Shown here in pieces: positions 40,055 through 49,438 of a stretch of 64,000 bases of DNA; the stretch's first letter is position 1; the number at the start of each line of letters is the position of its first letter. Source of the DNA: Psychrosphaera sp. F3M07 (GTDB lineage: Bacteria; Pseudomonadota; Gammaproteobacteria; Enterobacterales; Alteromonadaceae). The stretch is from the NCBI RefSeq assembly GCF_018860345.1, contig NZ_JAHKPJ010000016.1:186001-250000 (forward strand). Direction: 5' to 3'. A program made the translations under genes and the position numbers. The notes below the pieces were generated by a model. The model was not told the DNA's origin. It did not search any database and worked only from the letters and a program-made list of their open reading frames with translations.

Positions 40055-41352
40055 TGGATATCACTGCGCTTATTTTATTACTCGTATTCTTTTCCATGTT
40101 GCTCATCAACGTACCTATTTCAATTTGTATTGGATTAGCCACGTTAGTGTCTTTGTTAATGCACATCGACTTTACAGCCGCAACAACCACCATCGCTCAA
40201 CAAATGGCTGGAGGCATTGATAGCTTTGCTTTATTAGCCATTCCATTTTTTATCTTGTCCGGACTTATTATGGGACAAGGTGGTATTGCTAAACGTCTTA
40301 TTGAATGTGCGATGGCGTTAATTGGTGCTCTACCTGGTGGTTTAGCATTGGTGAATGTCATGTCTTGCATGATGTTTGGTGCTATATCAGGCTCAGCCGT
40401 AGCCGCCACGTCTGCGATTGGTAGCTTTATGGTGCCAGAAATGAAAAAACACGGTTACGATGAAAACTTCGCAGCCGCAGTTACCGCATCGGCCGCAACC
40501 ACTGGCATGTTAATACCACCAAGTAATATTCTTATTATTTATGCCATCGCCAGCGGCGGTGTGTCTATTGCCGCTTTATTTGTTGCCGGTTATGTTCCGG
40601 GAATATTAGTGGGTTTGGCGTTAATGACTGTATGTATGTTGTACGCCATTAAAAATAAATATCCGGTATCTGCACGTTTACCCTTTAACTTAGTTGCCAA
40701 AAAAGTCACCGCGGCACTACCGAGTTTATTGTTAGTTTTTATTGTAATTGGCGGCATTATCGGTGGGGTATTCACTGCAACCGAGGCCGGCGCTGTCGCA
40801 GTATTGTATGCTTTGGTTTTATCGGTGTTTATTTATAAAGAAATTTCCACTAAATCATTACCAGCGTTATTTTTAAAAGCCTGCGAAACGACCGCTATAG
40901 TGATGTTAATCATAGGCGCATCTTCGGCTATGTCATGGTTGTTGTCTTATGCCCATATCCCTCAGGGAATTAGTGACTTCTTTTTACAATACAGCGATAA
41001 CCCAATTGTTATTTTATTAATGATTAATTTAATACTGATTTTGGTTGGTGCTTTTATTGATATGACTCCAGCCGTATTAATTTTCACCCCAATATTTCTA
41101 CCGGTGGCAGCTGAACTTGGAATGGGACCAATACAATTTGGTATTATGATGGTATTAAACCTGTCAATTGGGTTAGTATCTCCTCCTGTAGGCAGTGTTC
41201 TCTTTGTCTCTTGTGCAGTTGCTAAAACGTCTATCCACAAAATCATTAAGCCAATGATACCTTTGTATTTTGTTATGTTTTTGGTGCTAATGTTAGTGAC
41301 GTATGTTCCAGCAATAAGTGAGACACTCCCTAGAATGTTAGGCTTACTTTAA
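40054..41352 (+). CDS. dctM: TRAP transporter large permease (DctM)
   Basis: Large membrane subunit that forms the sodium-coupled path of the TRAP transporter; 432 residues with about 11-12 helices. Family motifs: IPFFILSGLIMGQGGIAKRL (about 63-82), GAISGSAVAATSAIGSFMVPEM (about 109-130), ATTGMLIPPSNILIIYA (about 148-164) and NLSIGLVSPPVGSVLFVSC (about 369-387). It is the last gene of the kduD operon before a hairpin that lacks a T-tail. Confidence 0.95.
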   Translation: MDITALILLLVFFSMLLINVPISICIGLATLVSLLMHIDFTAATTTIAQQMAGGIDSFALLAIPFFILSGLIMGQGGIAKRLIECAMALIGALPGGLALVNVMSCMMFGAISGSAVAATSAIGSFMVPEMKKHGYDENFAAAVTASAATTGMLIPPSNILIIYAIASGGVSIAALFVAGYVPGILVGLALMTVCMLYAIKNKYPVSARLPFNLVAKKVTAALPSLLLVFIVIGGIIGGVFTATEAGAVAVLYALVLSVFIYKEISTKSLPALFLKACETTAIVMLIIGASSAMSWLLSYAHIPQGISDFFLQYSDNPIVILLMINLILILVGAFIDMTPAVLIFTPIFLPVAAELGMGPIQFGIMMVLNLSIGLVSPPVGSVLFVSCAVAKTSIHKIIKPMIPLYFVMFLVLMLVTYVPAISETLPRMLGLL

Positions 41353-41364
41353 TACTGAATTTTA

Positions 41365-41394
41365 AACTGACTAAACACGTTAGTTTAGTCAGTT
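41365..41394. repeat. Inverted repeat between dctM and the LacI gene
   Basis: AACTGACTAAAC and GTTTAGTCAGTT form a 12-bp perfect stem with a 6-base loop, 12 bases after dctM. No T-run follows on the plus strand, so it may be a processing or stability hairpin, or an operator, rather than a terminator. Confidence 0.6.
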
Positions 41395-41410
41395 AAAACT
41401 GGAAAAGATA

Positions 41411-42439
41411 ATGGAAACGAAAACCAACATAACGATCAATGATGTTGCACGCATTGCCGGTGTATCAAAACGAACTATTTCACGAGTTATTAATGGCTCG
41501 CCTATGGTTGGTCAAGCTACTCGAGAGCGTGTTGAACAAATAATCAAAGAAGTTAAATTTCAGCCAGATAAACAAGCCCGAGGTTTAGCCTCTAATCGTT
41601 CGTATTTGTTGGGGTTAATTTATGACAATCCCGATGCACTCTATATAGACCAAGTGCAACGAGGGGCATTAGATATATGTTCCTCATTAGGCTTTGAACT
41701 GGTAGTTCACCCTTGCCAATGGCAATCTGATGACTTTATAGAAGACTGCTTAAACTTTGCTAGTCGCTCAAGAGTTGATGGCATTATTGTCATACCACCA
41801 GTATCAGAGAGTGACAAATTAGCAGAAGCATTTAAATCCATTAAATTACCTTGTATTCGTATTGCATCAACAGACCTTGGTGATCCAGATAATATTGTAA
41901 TATCTGATGACCGTGGTGCTATGACAGATATTGCCGAGCATTTGATAGAACTCGGACATACTGACATTGCTATGATCACAGGACCAATGGCTTTCCATTC
42001 ATCTAAAGAGCGTTTTGAAGGCTTTAAAGACGCACTTAGAGTGAATGGTTTAGACTTGCCAGAAAATCGAATCCAGTTTGGCGAAAATACCTATGAGACT
42101 GGTATTGAATGTGCCCGCGCATTATTAACCCAAACACCTAGACCAACTGCTATTTTTGCTAATAACGATGAAATGGCAGCAGGAGCAGTTAGGGTATCTA
42201 GCGATTTAGGAATAAAAATTCCAAGTGATTTATCCATTGCTGGTTTTGATGACAATATTATCGCCTCTAGGATCATTCCATCACTGACAACGATAAAGCG
42301 CCCAGTACAAAAGATTGCACGCTTAGCTACTCAAAAACTCATTCAAAGTATTTCACCAGATCAAGGTGCTGAGCACGAAAAAATCGTGGTCAAACCCTAT
42401 CTGATAACTAGGGAATCAACTAAACAATGTCCAAGTTAA
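41411..42439 (+). CDS. LacI-family transcriptional regulator of the pectin locus
   Basis: 342 residues. The N-terminal helix-turn-helix is ITINDVARIAGVSKRTISRV (about 8-27), followed by the hinge region PDKQARGLASNRSYLLG. The periplasmic-binding-like effector domain carries SRVDGIIVIPP (about 116-126), DIAMITGP, AIFANNDEMAAGAVR and LSIAGFDDN. It is the only regulator in the island, making it the natural reader of the GCCACCGGTGGC operators. The effector is probably a pathway intermediate such as KDG or a uronate, which is inferred. The next gene starts inside its 3' end (13-base overlap). Confidence 0.93.
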   Translation: METKTNITINDVARIAGVSKRTISRVINGSPMVGQATRERVEQIIKEVKFQPDKQARGLASNRSYLLGLIYDNPDALYIDQVQRGALDICSSLGFELVVHPCQWQSDDFIEDCLNFASRSRVDGIIVIPPVSESDKLAEAFKSIKLPCIRIASTDLGDPDNIVISDDRGAMTDIAEHLIELGHTDIAMITGPMAFHSSKERFEGFKDALRVNGLDLPENRIQFGENTYETGIECARALLTQTPRPTAIFANNDEMAAGAVRVSSDLGIKIPSDLSIAGFDDNIIASRIIPSLTTIKRPVQKIARLATQKLIQSISPDQGAEHEKIVVKPYLITRESTKQCPS

Positions 42440-43224
42440 CCAATCGACTATCCTCAGCTTTATTTATGGGAGCATTAAGCTCCTTCATTACCCTCTTCTC
42501 ATTTCACGCCTTAGCAATTGAAGTATTTATGGCCGGTGACTCCACCATGGCCATTAAAGATCCCAAAGACTACCCAGAAACAGGATGGGGAATGCCATTT
42601 GCCCACTTCTTTGCGCAAGACGTTACGGTGACCAACTTAGCTAGAAATGGTCGAAGTACCAAAACCTTTATCGCAGAAGGATTATGGGACAAGATAGAAC
42701 AAAACCTGAAACCTGGTGATTTTGTCTTTATACAATTTGGCCATAATGACCAATCCAAACATAAAGTTGACCGCTACACTTCACCTGAGCAATACGAATC
42801 TAATATCAGAAACATGATCCACATAACACAAAATAAACGGGCTAGTGTTATATTAATGACTCCCATAACCCGCCGTCACTTTGACGATAATGCCCAACTA
42901 AAATTGACTCACCCTTACGCTGATATTGTAAGAAACATAGCCAAAGACACTAACGTTAGTTTTATAGATATGGAAACCCTTACCCGGGAACATTTTCAAC
43001 AGCAAGGTTTAACCTTATCAGCCTTGCGTTTTATGCATATAAAACCAGACTTACACCCCAATTATCCTAATGGCATCACCGACAATACCCACTTAAATCA
43101 ATTAGGAGCCCGAGAAGTCGCGCAACTTGTTTTGACTGAATTAAAAGCACAAAAACATCCTTTGTCTAAATTATTACGTACACCAGATCCAAAACATTTA
43201 ACATATTCTTATAAAGGGTTATAG
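42427..43224 (+). CDS. Rhamnogalacturonan acetylesterase (CE12, SGNH hydrolase)
   Basis: Secreted esterase expected to remove acetyl groups from rhamnogalacturonan. The 265-residue product has a signal peptide (cleavage near SFHALA). SGNH blocks: block I AGDST with Ser39, Gly in LARNGRSTKTF, Asn in FGHND (105-108) and the C-terminal Asp/His pair in DNTHLNQLG. The CE12 hallmarks GWGMPFAHFF and GRSTKTF support this family. It overlaps the regulator gene by 13 bases and is followed 8 bases later by the GH43 gene. Confidence 0.88.
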   Translation: MSKLTNRLSSALFMGALSSFITLFSFHALAIEVFMAGDSTMAIKDPKDYPETGWGMPFAHFFAQDVTVTNLARNGRSTKTFIAEGLWDKIEQNLKPGDFVFIQFGHNDQSKHKVDRYTSPEQYESNIRNMIHITQNKRASVILMTPITRRHFDDNAQLKLTHPYADIVRNIAKDTNVSFIDMETLTREHFQQQGLTLSALRFMHIKPDLHPNYPNGITDNTHLNQLGAREVAQLVLTELKAQKHPLSKLLRTPDPKHLTYSYKGL

Positions 43225-43232
43225 GTTAAATT

Positions 43233-44210
43233 ATGTACTCAAAGATCTACAAGGTTTCGCTAGATAAGTTCAAGTTAATCATGTGTATTTCCATGTTGAT
43301 TTCCTTGGTGTTAATTAGCAATACAACCTATGCAAAGATCCTCGATTTAGGGCCTAATTTACGAACAGCGGATCCATCCGCTCATGTGTGGAAGGATGGT
43401 AAAATCTATCTATATGTCAGCCATGATCTTGAATGCCAACAAGACTTCCATATGCAAGACTGGATGGTATTTTCCTCAAGCGATCTGAATACTTGGACTA
43501 ATCATGGCTCAGTCATGTCATTAGACGATTTATCTTGGGCTGATAACTACGCTTGGGCCCCCGATGCCATTTATAAAAATGGTCAATATTATTTAGTTTT
43601 TCCAGCCGGCAATGGCTATAAGGACAGAGAAACGCCAAGTAAAAGCACCAAGTGGATGGGATTAGGGATTGGGGTTAGTCAATCACCAACGGGCCCCTTT
43701 AAAGATGCCATAGGCAAACCACTTTGGCGCAAACCTTACGCAAACGACCCTAGTATTTTTACAGATGATGACGGGCAAACGTATTTATATTTTCATGGTA
43801 AAGACCATGACTATTATGTAGCCAAAATGAAAGATGACCTATTAAGTATTGATGGGGAGTTTATCAAAATGGATATGGGAGGTTATGAGCCAAAAATGGA
43901 AGGCCCTTGGGTGTTTAAACGTAATGATCTTTATTACTACACTATGCCAGAAAATAATCGTGAACTTGCATATTATACAGCTAAGTCTGCAACTGGACCT
44001 TGGACTTATCAAGGTGTATTTATGGAGCAAGAAAACAATGCAAACAACCATCATTCGATAGTTAATTTCAACGGTCAGTGGATTTTATTTTATCACCGTT
44101 GGATAAATGCAAAAGATAGTCTTTGTGGTAAACGACAACGTCATAGTGCGATGGAAAACGTCAGTTTTAATGCCGATGGCACCATCCAAAAAATTCAGAG
44201 AACGGATTAA
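43233..44210 (+). CDS. Glycoside hydrolase family 43 protein
   Basis: Secreted five-bladed beta-propeller hydrolase, 325 residues, with a signal peptide ending near NTTYA. The catalytic base region is ADPSAHVWKDGKIYLY (Asp47). WAPDAIYKNGQYYLVFPA is the second blade, NDPSIFTDDDGQTYLYF the pKa-modulator region and KMEGPWVFKRNDLYYY the general-acid Glu region. GH43 enzymes cut arabinan, xylan or galactan side chains. In a pectin locus, arabinofuranosidase or galactan-acting activity on rhamnogalacturonan I is likely, but the subfamily cannot be set here. Confidence 0.87.
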   Translation: MYSKIYKVSLDKFKLIMCISMLISLVLISNTTYAKILDLGPNLRTADPSAHVWKDGKIYLYVSHDLECQQDFHMQDWMVFSSSDLNTWTNHGSVMSLDDLSWADNYAWAPDAIYKNGQYYLVFPAGNGYKDRETPSKSTKWMGLGIGVSQSPTGPFKDAIGKPLWRKPYANDPSIFTDDDGQTYLYFHGKDHDYYVAKMKDDLLSIDGEFIKMDMGGYEPKMEGPWVFKRNDLYYYTMPENNRELAYYTAKSATGPWTYQGVFMEQENNANNHHSIVNFNGQWILFYHRWINAKDSLCGKRQRHSAMENVSFNADGTIQKIQRTD

Positions 44211-44212
44211 CC

Positions 44213-44247
44213 CATTGCTCTCTTAATTACATTGCTCTCTTAACTGC
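44213..44247. repeat. Short tandem direct repeat at the end of the binding-protein gene
   Basis: Two copies of an 18-base unit (CATTGCTCTCTTAATTAC and CATTGCTCTCTTAACTGC, sharing one flanking base pattern) lie side by side. The second copy contains the stop codon of the minus-strand gene, so the last residues QCS may come from a local duplication. Confidence 0.6.
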
Positions 44248-45172
44248 ATTGGTCTTTATGAACATGTTCAGGCCAAGGTTGTAACCAGTATTTGTCCTGC
44301 ATAAGTGGAACCCATTTGGGTAAATATGGATTACATAAAAATAGCTTTTTACGTTTATCTAAGTTTAATAATGTTAACGCCTCAACAGAGATTGGATGGG
44401 AATTAAAAAATTGTTCAAATTGGCCATTATCGATTGCTGTATTCAGACCAAATTCCAAACGGTCTCTCAATAACTTATTATCTTTATTCACATAAAAAAC
44501 AGTTAAACTTGGGTATATCAATAATAAGTTACTTTCTAATTCCACAGGTTTATTTTTAAATTCGTCTAACTCAAATACACTCTCTAATGCGCCTCGGGGG
44601 AAATAATCAAACCTTTGATAACTCAACATATCGATAATCGTATTAATACTCCCCGCCTCGACTACAGGTAGGTTATTGTATTTAAATATCTTACTGTCAG
44701 CCCAACCATCACCTTGACCTGCAGTGAAATTTTTCAGATCTCGAACCTGATTCACCCCATCAAACCGAGTTTGGTCACCTTTTTTAATAAAAGAAACTCT
44801 ATAACCGCGTAACCCTTTTGAAATTGGAATGCGGATAGGCAAGAAGCGTTGTTCTCTATCTTCTGTAACCGTAAACGCGCCTATATCAATGCCACGGTCA
44901 AAACCTAACATGTGCTCTATACGTTTAAGGGGTAATTTATTGTCTAATAAATGCAAACTGCATTTACCATAACGTGATTCAGAATTGGCTAACGCTAATT
45001 GTAATAATTGATAAACGTAATCTTGTTCTGTGTTGATAGACGATAATTTTGGAGGGAAATACAACCTTGTTTCTTTTGATTTTGGATCCATTTGGCATGT
45101 TAAACCGTCGAAACTGCTCAATATAATCAAGCTAAAAATGACGGAGATAAAAACGTTTTTCTGACGAGACAT
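44240..45172 (-). CDS. Orphan periplasmic solute-binding-like protein, copy 1
   Basis: 310 residues with an N-terminal hydrophobic export signal (about 7-25). The fold looks like a type 2 periplasmic binding protein of the amino-acid-receptor type (DIGAFTVTEDREQRFLPIRIPISKGLRGYRV, then DLKNFTAGQGDGWADSKIF). It is a clear paralogue of the gene at 54269-55204: KLPLKR/APLKR, RFDYFPRGALE/RFDYFPQGALQ, FYVNK.NK and the LFLCN..L.KW.P end. Four cysteines are shared by both. No permease or ATPase gene is adjacent, so a sensing or scavenging role is as likely as transport. It is convergent with the GH43 gene. Confidence 0.7.
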   Translation of the reverse strand: MSRQKNVFISVIFSLIILSSFDGLTCQMDPKSKETRLYFPPKLSSINTEQDYVYQLLQLALANSESRYGKCSLHLLDNKLPLKRIEHMLGFDRGIDIGAFTVTEDREQRFLPIRIPISKGLRGYRVSFIKKGDQTRFDGVNQVRDLKNFTAGQGDGWADSKIFKYNNLPVVEAGSINTIIDMLSYQRFDYFPRGALESVFELDEFKNKPVELESNLLLIYPSLTVFYVNKDNKLLRDRLEFGLNTAIDNGQFEQFFNSHPISVEALTLLNLDKRKKLFLCNPYLPKWVPLMQDKYWLQPWPEHVHKDQCS

Positions 45173-45380
45173 AAATCCAAACTTTGGTAATTAAACAACG
45201 AAGTGAACTTATAGGTTAGAGTATTTAAATCCATTTGTAATTAAATTAGACGTTTTCACTATTCAGATTCGTTCAAATTTGACTACAGTTGTTACCTAAT
45301 GCCAATTAAATTAGCTTTCTCGTTCCTTCTTAAACCAAAACTAAGACTAAGACTTCTTTTATACTCGCCTTAAAATAAAT

Positions 45381-45403
45381 AAGCCCAGCGACAAACTGGG
45401 CTT
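45381..45403 (-). terminator. Terminator of the GH28-uxaC-GH105 operon
   Basis: AAGCCCAG and CTGGGCTT form an 8-bp stem with a 7-base loop, followed on the minus strand by ATTTATTTTA, about 27 bases after the stop of the GH105 fusion gene. Confidence 0.75.
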
Positions 45404-45429
45404 CAAAAAATCAACAGCAAGATTACATA

Positions 45430-47931
45430 TTATTTTAATAGGTCATGTACGGCCAGTGCGGCTAACATAAAAGGTGCAGTCCCTTTGGGATCGTTATTAA
45501 CAACCGGCTCACTCATATAATATTGATAACTGCCATCACGGCCAAACCCTAACCCTGCTACATAACATAAACTGGTTAAACTGATCTCTCCATTATCATG
45601 CACTAATACAAATTCATTCACCAAACCGTTAAATGCTTTTAATGTTGTGTCCTTATAATCATCACTAATAATTCCTGCATCAATGGCCGTTGCTAAAAAG
45701 TAAGTAAACATGGCTGATGCACTAGATTCGCGATAATTACCTAATTGATTAGGTTTATCTAACACTTGCCACCATGTCCCTGTTTCCGAGTCTTGAGATA
45801 CCTTAAGTGACGCGGCCAACTCTTGTGACATCTTAATAAGAGGCAAACGTAATTCTGTTTCAGATTCAGGGATTAAGTCCAACACATCTACGAGTGCCAT
45901 GGCTAACCAGCCCATCCCTCGGGCCCAAAACTCAGGAGATAAACCTGTATTCTTATCAGCCCAACCTTGCTGCTTTTGCTCATCCCATGCGTGATAATAA
46001 TAACCAGTTTGCTGATCTTTAAGATATTTATAAGTTAACGTAAACTCTTTAACGACCTCTTCTAGGCTATGACCATTCTCAAATTTGTTTGAATATTCAG
46101 CTAAAAACGGCATGCCCATGTAAACACCATCTAACCACACCTGAGAGGTATATTTTTTCTTATGCCAAAAAGCACCTTCTTTTGTTTTAGGGTGTTCTGC
46201 CAGTTGTTGACGTAATAAATCCGCCGCTTTTTTATATTTTTCATCTTTGGTTAATTGGTATAATTTTAATACCGCGCGCCCAGGCGCCACACTATCGATA
46301 TTATAATTAGATTTTTTAAACCGTTTAATATTGCCTTGTTCATCAATAAATGAGCCTGTGATCTTCGTTAATGCATCTTGATATTTTTTATCACCGGTTG
46401 CTTCAGTTATACGATTTAAAGTATGTGGGTACAAACCAACAATATCATATTCAAACTTTGGTAAACGACGACGATTGATATCCCATCCCGAGTATTCATA
46501 AGTATACGTTTTACGATTTAACTCGCTGTCGGCTAATTTAATAGCCCAATCTAATGCAACTTTACTGGTTAACTTTTGTTGTTTGGCAGCTAAACTCTTT
46601 TTAGTTTTAAGTCTAACTCTCGGTTTAACCGTTAAACGCTCAGCTTGCTGCTCAAGGTATTTCGTAAAAGCTTCTTTGTTATCAATACCACTTTCAGGCT
46701 GCCACAATGCAGCAAAATAATAATCCAGTTGCTGGGTGTTTTTGTTATAAATCTGTTGGTTGCCCTTTGGTGTTAAAATAGCTAAATAGTTATTTTTATC
46801 CGATGTAACTTGTTTTAATGTTTCTTTTTTGAAGAAAACCGCCATACCTAACATTTTACCGTCAAGAGACTGCGCCCCCCAACTGGCAATATAACTATAA
46901 GCTTTTCCAGTAATGTCCATGTCGCCAGTGATTAACTCAGTATTGGGATGTTTCACAATACCTGCGGCTATAGTCTCAACAGGCTGTTCAAAATCTAATG
47001 TTATATTTGCTAAATGACTTCCTGCCGACATAGATATATGAGCATCTAGGTTTTGTTTACCAACCGCACTTTGCCAACCTTTATAGTTAATAGTAAAAGC
47101 TGAAAACAGATCTCCATTGGCGTTAATTGTGACTTTGCGTGAGTCCGCTTTGGTAATGCGTTCAACTTGATCTTTATGCCATAACCCAAACCCACCGCTG
47201 CCTAATGAACTACCAACTTTAAGAATATCCATTCCCCACGGTTGCTCATGGTGATATGACTCATAACCATCAAGCCCTACATTTTGTAGTACTGGTTTAT
47301 CAGTTAATTTACCAAAAATATCAAAACCATTTCGCCAATCTAAGTAAACTCGGTAGCCCACCTTATCCGATTCAATACCAGGGCCTTCATAACGTAACCA
47401 ATTAGAATGATCTGTGTATTTACTTTCGGGTTCTACACTATCTACATTACTAAACTCCCCGCCGACATATTCTTCAAATTGAGTATCAGGGTATTTAGAA
47501 TGAGGTTGCCATTGACCTCCGACTTTAAGTGAAATTTCAGCTTGAGTACGTTTAGTTGCAGCGAAGCGCGGGTCGCTAGCAACAAATGCATCAAGTGTGA
47601 GAGTTTCACCACTTGTCATGGAGGCAGTCACAACAACACCATCCATGTCACCATCAAAGTCGGAGTCAATGGCCTGAGAGCTAAATTGGTTTTTATCGTT
47701 TTTGAATAATAAAGATTGTTCGAATGACGCAGGTAAACCTAAATCATAATAACTAAAAAATAATGTTTGATCTGGGCGGTCAAAGTTCGAAGGATTGTGG
47801 ATTTCAGCTGTTGCTATCCAATTATCTTGAGTTGTTTTGTCCATTAAATCTGACTTTTCAGGACTACAGCCTGTCATTAATGACAAAGATGACAAACTCA
47901 ATAGCGACAATAAACTTAATTTAAACTTCAT
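45430..47931 (-). CDS. DUF4861-GH105 fusion lipoprotein
   Basis: 833 residues. A lipobox (LMTGC, Cys22) marks an exported lipoprotein. Residues about 30-420 resemble DUF4861, a beta-rich domain known from pectin loci (ADSRKVTINANGDLFSAFTINYKGW region). Residues about 455-830 form an (alpha/alpha)6 barrel like GH88/GH105 unsaturated rhamnogalacturonyl hydrolases: NIDSVAPGRAVLKLY, SQVWLDGVYMGMPFLAEYS, YYHAWDEQKQQGWADK, LSPEFWARGMGWLAMALVDV. The GH105 part should remove the terminal unsaturated uronate left by lyases, feeding kduI. It is cotranscribed with GH28 and uxaC (gap 30 bases). Confidence 0.82.
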   Translation of the reverse strand: MKFKLSLLSLLSLSSLSLMTGCSPEKSDLMDKTTQDNWIATAEIHNPSNFDRPDQTLFFSYYDLGLPASFEQSLLFKNDKNQFSSQAIDSDFDGDMDGVVVTASMTSGETLTLDAFVASDPRFAATKRTQAEISLKVGGQWQPHSKYPDTQFEEYVGGEFSNVDSVEPESKYTDHSNWLRYEGPGIESDKVGYRVYLDWRNGFDIFGKLTDKPVLQNVGLDGYESYHHEQPWGMDILKVGSSLGSGGFGLWHKDQVERITKADSRKVTINANGDLFSAFTINYKGWQSAVGKQNLDAHISMSAGSHLANITLDFEQPVETIAAGIVKHPNTELITGDMDITGKAYSYIASWGAQSLDGKMLGMAVFFKKETLKQVTSDKNNYLAILTPKGNQQIYNKNTQQLDYYFAALWQPESGIDNKEAFTKYLEQQAERLTVKPRVRLKTKKSLAAKQQKLTSKVALDWAIKLADSELNRKTYTYEYSGWDINRRRLPKFEYDIVGLYPHTLNRITEATGDKKYQDALTKITGSFIDEQGNIKRFKKSNYNIDSVAPGRAVLKLYQLTKDEKYKKAADLLRQQLAEHPKTKEGAFWHKKKYTSQVWLDGVYMGMPFLAEYSNKFENGHSLEEVVKEFTLTYKYLKDQQTGYYYHAWDEQKQQGWADKNTGLSPEFWARGMGWLAMALVDVLDLIPESETELRLPLIKMSQELAASLKVSQDSETGTWWQVLDKPNQLGNYRESSASAMFTYFLATAIDAGIISDDYKDTTLKAFNGLVNEFVLVHDNGEISLTSLCYVAGLGFGRDGSYQYYMSEPVVNNDPKGTAPFMLAALAVHDLLK

Positions 47932-47961
47932 AACCTTACCTCAAACAACTGCTTTTAATTA

Positions 47962-49407
47962 TTATAATTTGTATGCTTGTTTCACTAACCCATAAGTCAA
48001 CTCATACGCTAAAGTATGAGCCTCACCTAAGGTGATTTGATGATTTGTTACCAACTCAGCTAAATAACGACAATCAACCCGACGAGCTACGTCATGACGA
48101 GCGGGAATAGACAAAAACGCACGAGTATCGTCGTTAAAGCCAACGGTATTATAAAAACCCGCCGTTTCCGTCGTTTGTTGACGGAACCTTAACATGCCAG
48201 CCGGACTATCATGGAACCACCAAGCTGGACCGAGTTTAAGACTCGGATAATGCCCAGCTAATGGCGCGAGTTCTCTGCTGTAAGTCGTTTCATCAAGGGT
48301 AAATAAAATAATATCTAAACGCGGATCATTGCCATATTTTGCCAATAAAGGTTTAAGCGCATTGACATATTCAGTTTGACTTGGAATATCCGCGCCTTTG
48401 TCACGTCCATAACGTTCGAACAAACCATGATTATGGTTACGATGCGCCCCCGGATGAATTTGCATAACCAACCCATCTTCTATACTCATGCCTGCCAGCT
48501 CTGTTAATAACTGACCACGGAATAATTCTTGTTCTGTTTCCGTTGCGGTTCCTGCTAAAGCTTTATCTAACAATGCCTGGCATTGCTGTTCATCAAGATT
48601 TACCGTAAGTGCCGTTGGATGACCATGATCCGTTGCGGTCGCACGACCATGCTCTTTAAAATAAGCACGACGTTGTCGAATTGCTGCTAAATATCCATGC
48701 CAATCGCTGGTATCTTCACCAGTTAATTCAGCTAATTTAGCTACATTCTGCTTGAAATCTTCACGACTTGCGTCAACGACATCATCCGGTCTGAATGAAG
48801 TGATCACTCGTTTAGCAAACGCTGAATCTTTAAGTTTACGGTGGTGTGGTAATTGATCTAACGCCCCTTCAGTCGTGGCAATTAATTCAATATTAAATCG
48901 GTCCATTAATGCATGAGGTTTAAACTCTGGCGTGGCCAATTGTTTATTGATCTCATTGTAATATTCTGTCGCGTTTTCGCTACATAACTTATCGGTGAAA
49001 CCAAATACATTAGAGAAGGTGGCATCCAACCAATATCCCGATGGTGTGCCGGCAAATAAATGATAATTATCTGCAAATATCTGCCAAATACTTTGGGGGT
49101 CAACTTGGCGAGACCCCGCTAAATCGCCTTTTTCACCATGTTGTGGAATCCCCAAAGACTCAAGGCTAATACCTTGGCTGTATAACATTCTAAATACGTA
49201 ATGATCAGGACGAATTAACAAATCTGCCGCATTTTCAAAGTTATTATTATCTGCAAACCAACTAGGGTCAGTATGGCCATGTGGGCTTATAATTGGTAAA
49301 TCTTTAACTTTTTCATATAACTTTCTAGCGACTTCAATCACTTTGTCATCACTAGAAAATAATCTATCTGGATGCAGTGTTAATTTTTGTATATTTTTGC
49401 TCATCAA
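47962..49407 (-). CDS. uxaC: Glucuronate/galacturonate isomerase
   Basis: Converts D-galacturonate to D-tagaturonate (and glucuronate to fructuronate). The 481 residues form an amidohydrolase-like barrel with the metal-site start SPHGHTDPSWF (about 40-50), then DRFNIELIATTEGALDQLPHH, ITSFRPDDVVDAS, VMQIHPGAHRNHN and GWWFHDSP-like WWFHDSPAGMLRFRQ. SFLSIPARHDVARRV follows near the end. It lies 31 bases after the first GH28 gene, so polygalacturonase and the first cytosolic step are made from one message. Confidence 0.94.
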   Translation of the reverse strand: MMSKNIQKLTLHPDRLFSSDDKVIEVARKLYEKVKDLPIISPHGHTDPSWFADNNNFENAADLLIRPDHYVFRMLYSQGISLESLGIPQHGEKGDLAGSRQVDPQSIWQIFADNYHLFAGTPSGYWLDATFSNVFGFTDKLCSENATEYYNEINKQLATPEFKPHALMDRFNIELIATTEGALDQLPHHRKLKDSAFAKRVITSFRPDDVVDASREDFKQNVAKLAELTGEDTSDWHGYLAAIRQRRAYFKEHGRATATDHGHPTALTVNLDEQQCQALLDKALAGTATETEQELFRGQLLTELAGMSIEDGLVMQIHPGAHRNHNHGLFERYGRDKGADIPSQTEYVNALKPLLAKYGNDPRLDIILFTLDETTYSRELAPLAGHYPSLKLGPAWWFHDSPAGMLRFRQQTTETAGFYNTVGFNDDTRAFLSIPARHDVARRVDCRYLAELVTNHQITLGEAHTLAYELTYGLVKQAYKL

Positions 49408-49438
49408 TTTGTCCTGTGCAACATATCTATAATTCAGC

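Noticed and set aside
41099-41113. CTACCGGTGGCAG resembling the pectin operator
   Set aside because: It lies in the dctM coding sequence (Leu-Pro-Val-Ala), lacks the left-half G-C pair and has no promoter nearby; treated as chance.
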